Of a stretch of DNA of 64,000 nt, positions 60,988 to 64,000 are shown one piece after another. Made by a program: the position numbers and the translations under genes. Position 1 is the stretch's first letter; every line of letters starts with the position of its first letter. Source of the stretch: Mycobacterium sp. M26 (lineage in GTDB: Bacteria; Actinomycetota; Actinomycetes; Mycobacteriales; Mycobacteriaceae); NCBI RefSeq assembly GCF_001494595.1, contig NZ_LN929908.1:3564468-3628467 (forward strand), given 5' to 3'. The notes beneath the pieces were generated by a model, which saw nothing but the letters and a program-made list of their open reading frames with translations, did not search any database and had not been told where the DNA came from.

Positions 60988-62352
60988 ATGCGTCCTTACT
61001 ACGTCGCGATTGTCGGCGCAGGCCCTTCCGGATACTTCGCCGCGGCCTCGCTGCTGAAGTTCGGCGACGGCTCCGCAGCCGGCGGCGGCCCCGATATGCG
61101 CGTGGACATGCTGGAGATGTTGCCCACCCCGTGGGGGTTGGTGCGCTCGGGCGTGGCGCCCGACCACCCGAAGATCAAATCCATCAGCAAGACCTTCGAG
61201 AAGACTTCCAGCGACCCTCGGTTCCGGTTCTTCGGCAACATCACCGTCGGGGAGGACGTCAGCGCCGAGGAACTCACCGACCGCTACGACGCGGTGGTCT
61301 ATGCGGTGGGCGCCCAGTCCGACCGCGCCCTGCACATCCCCGGTGAGGAGCTGGCGGGCAGCGTGGCAGCGGTCGACTTCGTCGGCTGGTACAACGCCCA
61401 TCCGCACTTCGAGGAGATGGCGCCGGACATCTCCAGCGGCCGCGCCGTCGTGGTTGGCGTCGGCAACGTCGCACTCGACGTGGCTCGGATCCTGGTCAGC
61501 GATCCCGAGGTGCTGGCCAACACCGACATCGCCGACCACGCCCTGCAGTCGCTGCACGACCGGGGCGTCGAGGAGGTGGTGATCCTCGGCCGGCGCGGGC
61601 CGCTGCAGTCGACGTTCACCACCCTGGAATTGCGTGAGCTCGGTGAGCTCGAGGGCGTGGACGTGGTGGTGGACCCGGCCGATCTGGCCGACATCACCGA
61701 CGAGGACGCCGAACAGGCCGGAAAGCTGGCCCGCGCCAACATCAAGGTGCTGCGCGACTACGCCGAGGGCACCGCCCACGAGGGCAACCGCCGCATCGTG
61801 TTCCGCTTCCGCACCTCGCCGATCGAGATCCTCGGCGAAGAGCGGGTCGAGGCAATCGTGTTGGGCCGCAACGAACTTGTCGCCGAGGACGGCCGGGTGG
61901 TGGCCAAGGACACCGGGGAACGCGAGACGCTGCCCGCCCAGCTGATCGTCCGCGCGGTCGGCTATCGCGGCGTGCCGGTGCCGGGCCTGCCGTTCAACGA
62001 CAAGGCCGGCACCATCCCGCACGACGAAGGCCGAATCACCGGGCGCGCCAACGAATATGTGGTCGGCTGGATCAAGCGCGGCCCCTCCGGCGTGATCGGG
62101 TCCAACAAGAAGGACTCGGCCGACACCGTCGAGACGCTGGTGGCCGATCTGGCCGGCGCGACCCTGCGTGAGGTCGGACCCGGCCACGCCGACGAGCTGG
62201 TCGCGTGGCTGGCCGAACGGCAGCCGCACCTGGTGACCGACGACCACTGGCAGGTGATCGACGCCCACGAACGCTCGGCCGGCGAACCGCATGGCCGGCC
62301 GCGGGTCAAGATCGCCAACGTCGCGGAGATGCTGCGCATCGGGCGGGGCTGA
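60988..62352 (+). CDS. fprA: NADPH:ferredoxin (adrenodoxin-type) reductase FprA
   Basis: A 454-residue FAD/NADPH enzyme that reduces ferredoxins for P450 and other systems. ATG 60988 with CAGGAAG upstream gives MRPYYVAIVGAGPSGYFAAA; FAD loop at residues 10-15. MLEMLPTPWGLVRSGVAPDHPKIKSISK, VGVGNVALDVARIL (NADPH) and GYRGVPVPGLPFND are hallmarks. It closely matches M. tuberculosis FprA (456 residues). It is divergent from prfB with 188 bases between. Confidence 0.98.
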   Translation: MRPYYVAIVGAGPSGYFAAASLLKFGDGSAAGGGPDMRVDMLEMLPTPWGLVRSGVAPDHPKIKSISKTFEKTSSDPRFRFFGNITVGEDVSAEELTDRYDAVVYAVGAQSDRALHIPGEELAGSVAAVDFVGWYNAHPHFEEMAPDISSGRAVVVGVGNVALDVARILVSDPEVLANTDIADHALQSLHDRGVEEVVILGRRGPLQSTFTTLELRELGELEGVDVVVDPADLADITDEDAEQAGKLARANIKVLRDYAEGTAHEGNRRIVFRFRTSPIEILGEERVEAIVLGRNELVAEDGRVVAKDTGERETLPAQLIVRAVGYRGVPVPGLPFNDKAGTIPHDEGRITGRANEYVVGWIKRGPSGVIGSNKKDSADTVETLVADLAGATLREVGPGHADELVAWLAERQPHLVTDDHWQVIDAHERSAGEPHGRPRVKIANVAEMLRIGRG

Positions 62353-62357
62353 CGCCA

Positions 62358-62381
62358 CGGGGCACCAGATCCGGTGCCCCG
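62358..62381. terminator. Bidirectional GC hairpin between fprA and the MFS gene
   Basis: A 9-bp stem CGGGGCACC/GGTGCCCCG closes a six-base loop just after the fprA stop and before the convergent MFS stop. There is no T-run; mycobacterial terminators often lack one. Confidence 0.6.
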
Positions 62382-62389
62382 CAGCGTCG

Positions 62390-63613
62390 TTAGGCCGCTC
62401 CGGTGCGGCAGAGCCGATCGTCGTCCTCGACGACGCGCGACGACACGGACAGACCGTCGACCGGTCCGGCGGCCCGGGCGATCAGCGGCGTCACCGCCGC
62501 CGCCAGGGCCAGACCGGCCGATGCCATGAACACCCCGAACGGGCCCGCGGAGTCGGCGATCACGCCGCCCAGCGCGGTACCCATCGCACCGCCGACCAGC
62601 GCACCGCTGTTGAGCCAGCCGAACGCTTCGGCGGCCGACTCCTGATCGGTCTCATGCGAGACCATCACGTACAGTGCGGCCAGCGCCGGGGCGAAGCCCA
62701 GACCCGAGGCGAACAGCGCGGCCAACTGCAGCCAGTAGCTGCCGGCCAAGCCGAACATCATCGTGCCCAGCGCCACCGCCATCAGCGACAGCACCAGCCC
62801 GCGCACGCCGAGGCGGCGATGGCCGAGCACCACGCCACCGACCAGCGAACCCACGCTGGCCGCGGCCAGCGCCACACCGGCGGAGATCTTGTCCTCGCCG
62901 AACAGCGCGAGGACACCGACCTCCAGCGCCATGAACGAGGCCACCAGCGCCAGGCTGGCCACCATCGCCAGGATCACCGACGGCTGGGTCAGCACCTTGC
63001 CGAACGCGGCGGCGCTGCGGGCGATCTGCGGCCGGAACCGGCGCGCGCTGAGCAGGAACCACAGCGTCCCGACCACGGTGACGGCGCCGGAGAACACCAG
63101 CGGGATCGACGTCGACACGGCCGAGGCCAGGAAGGTCGCGGCCACCGGGCCGATCACCCAGATCAGTTCCTGGGCCGTGGTGTCGAGCGCGAACAGCGCA
63201 CGCAGCCCGTCACCGGGCACCATCTGCGGATAGAGCGCCCGCACGGCGGGCAGCAGCGGCGGCACCGAGGCGCCGACCAGGAATCCCAGCGCCATCAACA
63301 CCGGCGTGGACACGTGCGCGAACGCCAGGACGGCCATCGAAACGCCGTTGACCAACGCCGCCGCCACCAGGGTCGGCGCCATACCGATCCGCCCGAGCAG
63401 CCGCGCCGTCATGGGCATGGCCACCGCCTCGCCGATGCTGGCCGCGGCAACGACAGCGCCACCGACCGCATAGGAGCCGGTCAGCTCCTGGACGTGCAGC
63501 AGAATCGCCAGCGACAACAGACCCAGAGGCAGTCGCGCGAACAGCTGTGACGCGGTCACCCCCACAACACCTGGCACTCGGATGAGCTCCATGTAGGCCC
63601 GCACTGGTATCAC
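62390..63613 (-). CDS. MFS transporter under the divergent TetR
   Basis: A 407-residue 12-helix MFS protein with motif-A-like ARLLGRIGMAP after helix 2 and VVLGHRRLGVRG in the second half. GFLVGASVPPLLPAVRALYPQMVP and FALDTTAQELIWVIGPVAATFLA are typical of sugar or drug efflux MFS proteins. It is divergent from a TetR gene, sharing a perfect 24-bp operator. It is therefore a likely inducible exporter. Confidence 0.88.
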   Translation of the reverse strand: MIPVRAYMELIRVPGVVGVTASQLFARLPLGLLSLAILLHVQELTGSYAVGGAVVAAASIGEAVAMPMTARLLGRIGMAPTLVAAALVNGVSMAVLAFAHVSTPVLMALGFLVGASVPPLLPAVRALYPQMVPGDGLRALFALDTTAQELIWVIGPVAATFLASAVSTSIPLVFSGAVTVVGTLWFLLSARRFRPQIARSAAAFGKVLTQPSVILAMVASLALVASFMALEVGVLALFGEDKISAGVALAAASVGSLVGGVVLGHRRLGVRGLVLSLMAVALGTMMFGLAGSYWLQLAALFASGLGFAPALAALYVMVSHETDQESAAEAFGWLNSGALVGGAMGTALGGVIADSAGPFGVFMASAGLALAAAVTPLIARAAGPVDGLSVSSRVVEDDDRLCRTGAA

Positions 63614-63637
63614 TCCCTAACTCGTTTTGATCCTCCT

Positions 63638-63661
63638 ACTGTACCGTCCGGACGGTACAGT
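63638..63661. promoter_or_regulatory. 24-bp perfect palindromic operator
   Basis: The left half ACTGTACCGTCC is exactly complementary to the right half GGACGGTACAGT. It lies between the MFS start (63613) and the TetR start (63687), so it should control both. Confidence 0.85.
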
Positions 63662-63686
63662 CCGAAAACGAATTAAACTCGGGGCG

Positions 63687-64000
63687 ATGACGACCTCGCG
63701 CGAGCGCATCCTCGACGCGTATGCCGATGTGCTCACTGACGAGGGCGAACGTCACGCCACGCTGGAGGCGGTGGCCGCCAGGGCCGGGGTGTCCAAAGGC
63801 GGACTGCTCTACCACTTCCCCAGCAAGGATCAGCTCGCCGAGGCTCTGTGCGACCGGCTGGTCGCGCTGGCCGCCGAGGACGTCGAGGAGATGCGGACCT
63901 CCGCCGACGGGCCGGCCCGGCACTACATCCGCACCTCGCATTACGCCGACACCCCGCTGGACCGGACGTTCGTCGCGGTGGCACGGCTGCAGCAGGCCGG
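63687..64000 (+). CDS. TetR-family regulator (5' part only)
   Basis: ATG 63687 opens a frame running off the right edge, giving 104 residues. It starts MTTSRERILDAYADVLTDEGER and has the helix-turn-helix ATLEAVAARAGVSKGGLLYHFPSKDQLAEAL. The C-terminal domain is incomplete. It is divergent from the MFS gene with the 24-bp operator between, so it is likely the repressor. Confidence 0.9.
   Translation, partial: MTTSRERILDAYADVLTDEGERHATLEAVAARAGVSKGGLLYHFPSKDQLAEALCDRLVALAAEDVEEMRTSADGPARHYIRTSHYADTPLDRTFVAVARLQQA

Overview
The window is high-GC actinobacterial DNA, almost certainly from an environmental Mycobacterium/Mycolicibacterium. The evidence is a mce operon, a mycobacterial-type tmRNA with the tag ADSHQRDYALAA, an fprA/prfB/ftsE/ftsX/smpB block, a cutinase, several F420-type LLM oxidoreductases, many GTG starts and many 4-bp ATGA/GTGA gene overlaps. 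Two parts look like conserved core. One is 8-13.5 kb (pgm, two crcB genes, DUF190 gene, LLM oxidoreductase). The other is 51.8-62.4 kb (ssrA to fprA). The stretch between them is largely accessory.

Layout. 1-6.3 kb: the end of a mce operon (mceB partial, C, D, lipoprotein E, F), then a Mce-associated membrane protein and a secreted protein. 6.3-14.1 kb: a small secreted protein, tRNA-Ala(GGC), phosphoglucomutase with an MFS exporter, a crcB1-crcB2-DUF190 operon, and an LLM oxidoreductase/membrane protein/cupin operon. 14.1-26.1 kb: a run of exported proteins, including lipoproteins, a poly-ester-type hydrolase, a DUF4185 protein, a giant exported pentapeptide-repeat protein, RNase T2, an HSL-type lipase and a cutinase, plus a B12-binding radical SAM enzyme. 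26.2-29.6 kb: a TetR regulator divergent from a degenerate ABC-ATPase-like protein and a YhgE/Pip membrane protein. 29.6-35.2 kb: an epimerase, a sulfatase-HAD-formylglycine-generating-enzyme operon, and a beta-lactamase-fold lipoprotein.

35.2-51.8 kb is a large two-sided catabolic cluster. Leftward runs a six-gene operon whose members all overlap by 4 bp: OYE-type flavin reductase, SDR, two paralogous alpha/beta hydrolases, hotdog thioesterase and a CrtA-like protein. Rightward run a TetR, two SDRs, a DUF4345 protein, a quinone-oxidoreductase-type dehydrogenase, an enlarged crotonase, an alpha/beta hydrolase, an acyl-CoA ligase, a ChoD-like GMC oxidase, a second TetR, an SRPBCC protein and an LLM oxidoreductase. 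This set of chemistries suggests breakdown of an alicyclic (steroid- or terpenoid-like) substrate by oxidation, ring opening and CoA-dependent beta-oxidation; the substrate is not known. Inside it are a 41-bp near-perfect palindrome sitting on a promoter and a very recent 152-bp tandem duplication at the hydrolase/ligase junction.

51.8-64 kb: ssrA with its terminator, a TetR with a double operator and probable leaderless start, a DUF1214 protein and a sulfotransferase, a DMT transporter, smpB-ftsX-ftsE, a proline-rich membrane protein, an MscS channel, prfB, fprA, and an MFS/TetR divergon with a perfect 24-bp palindromic operator.
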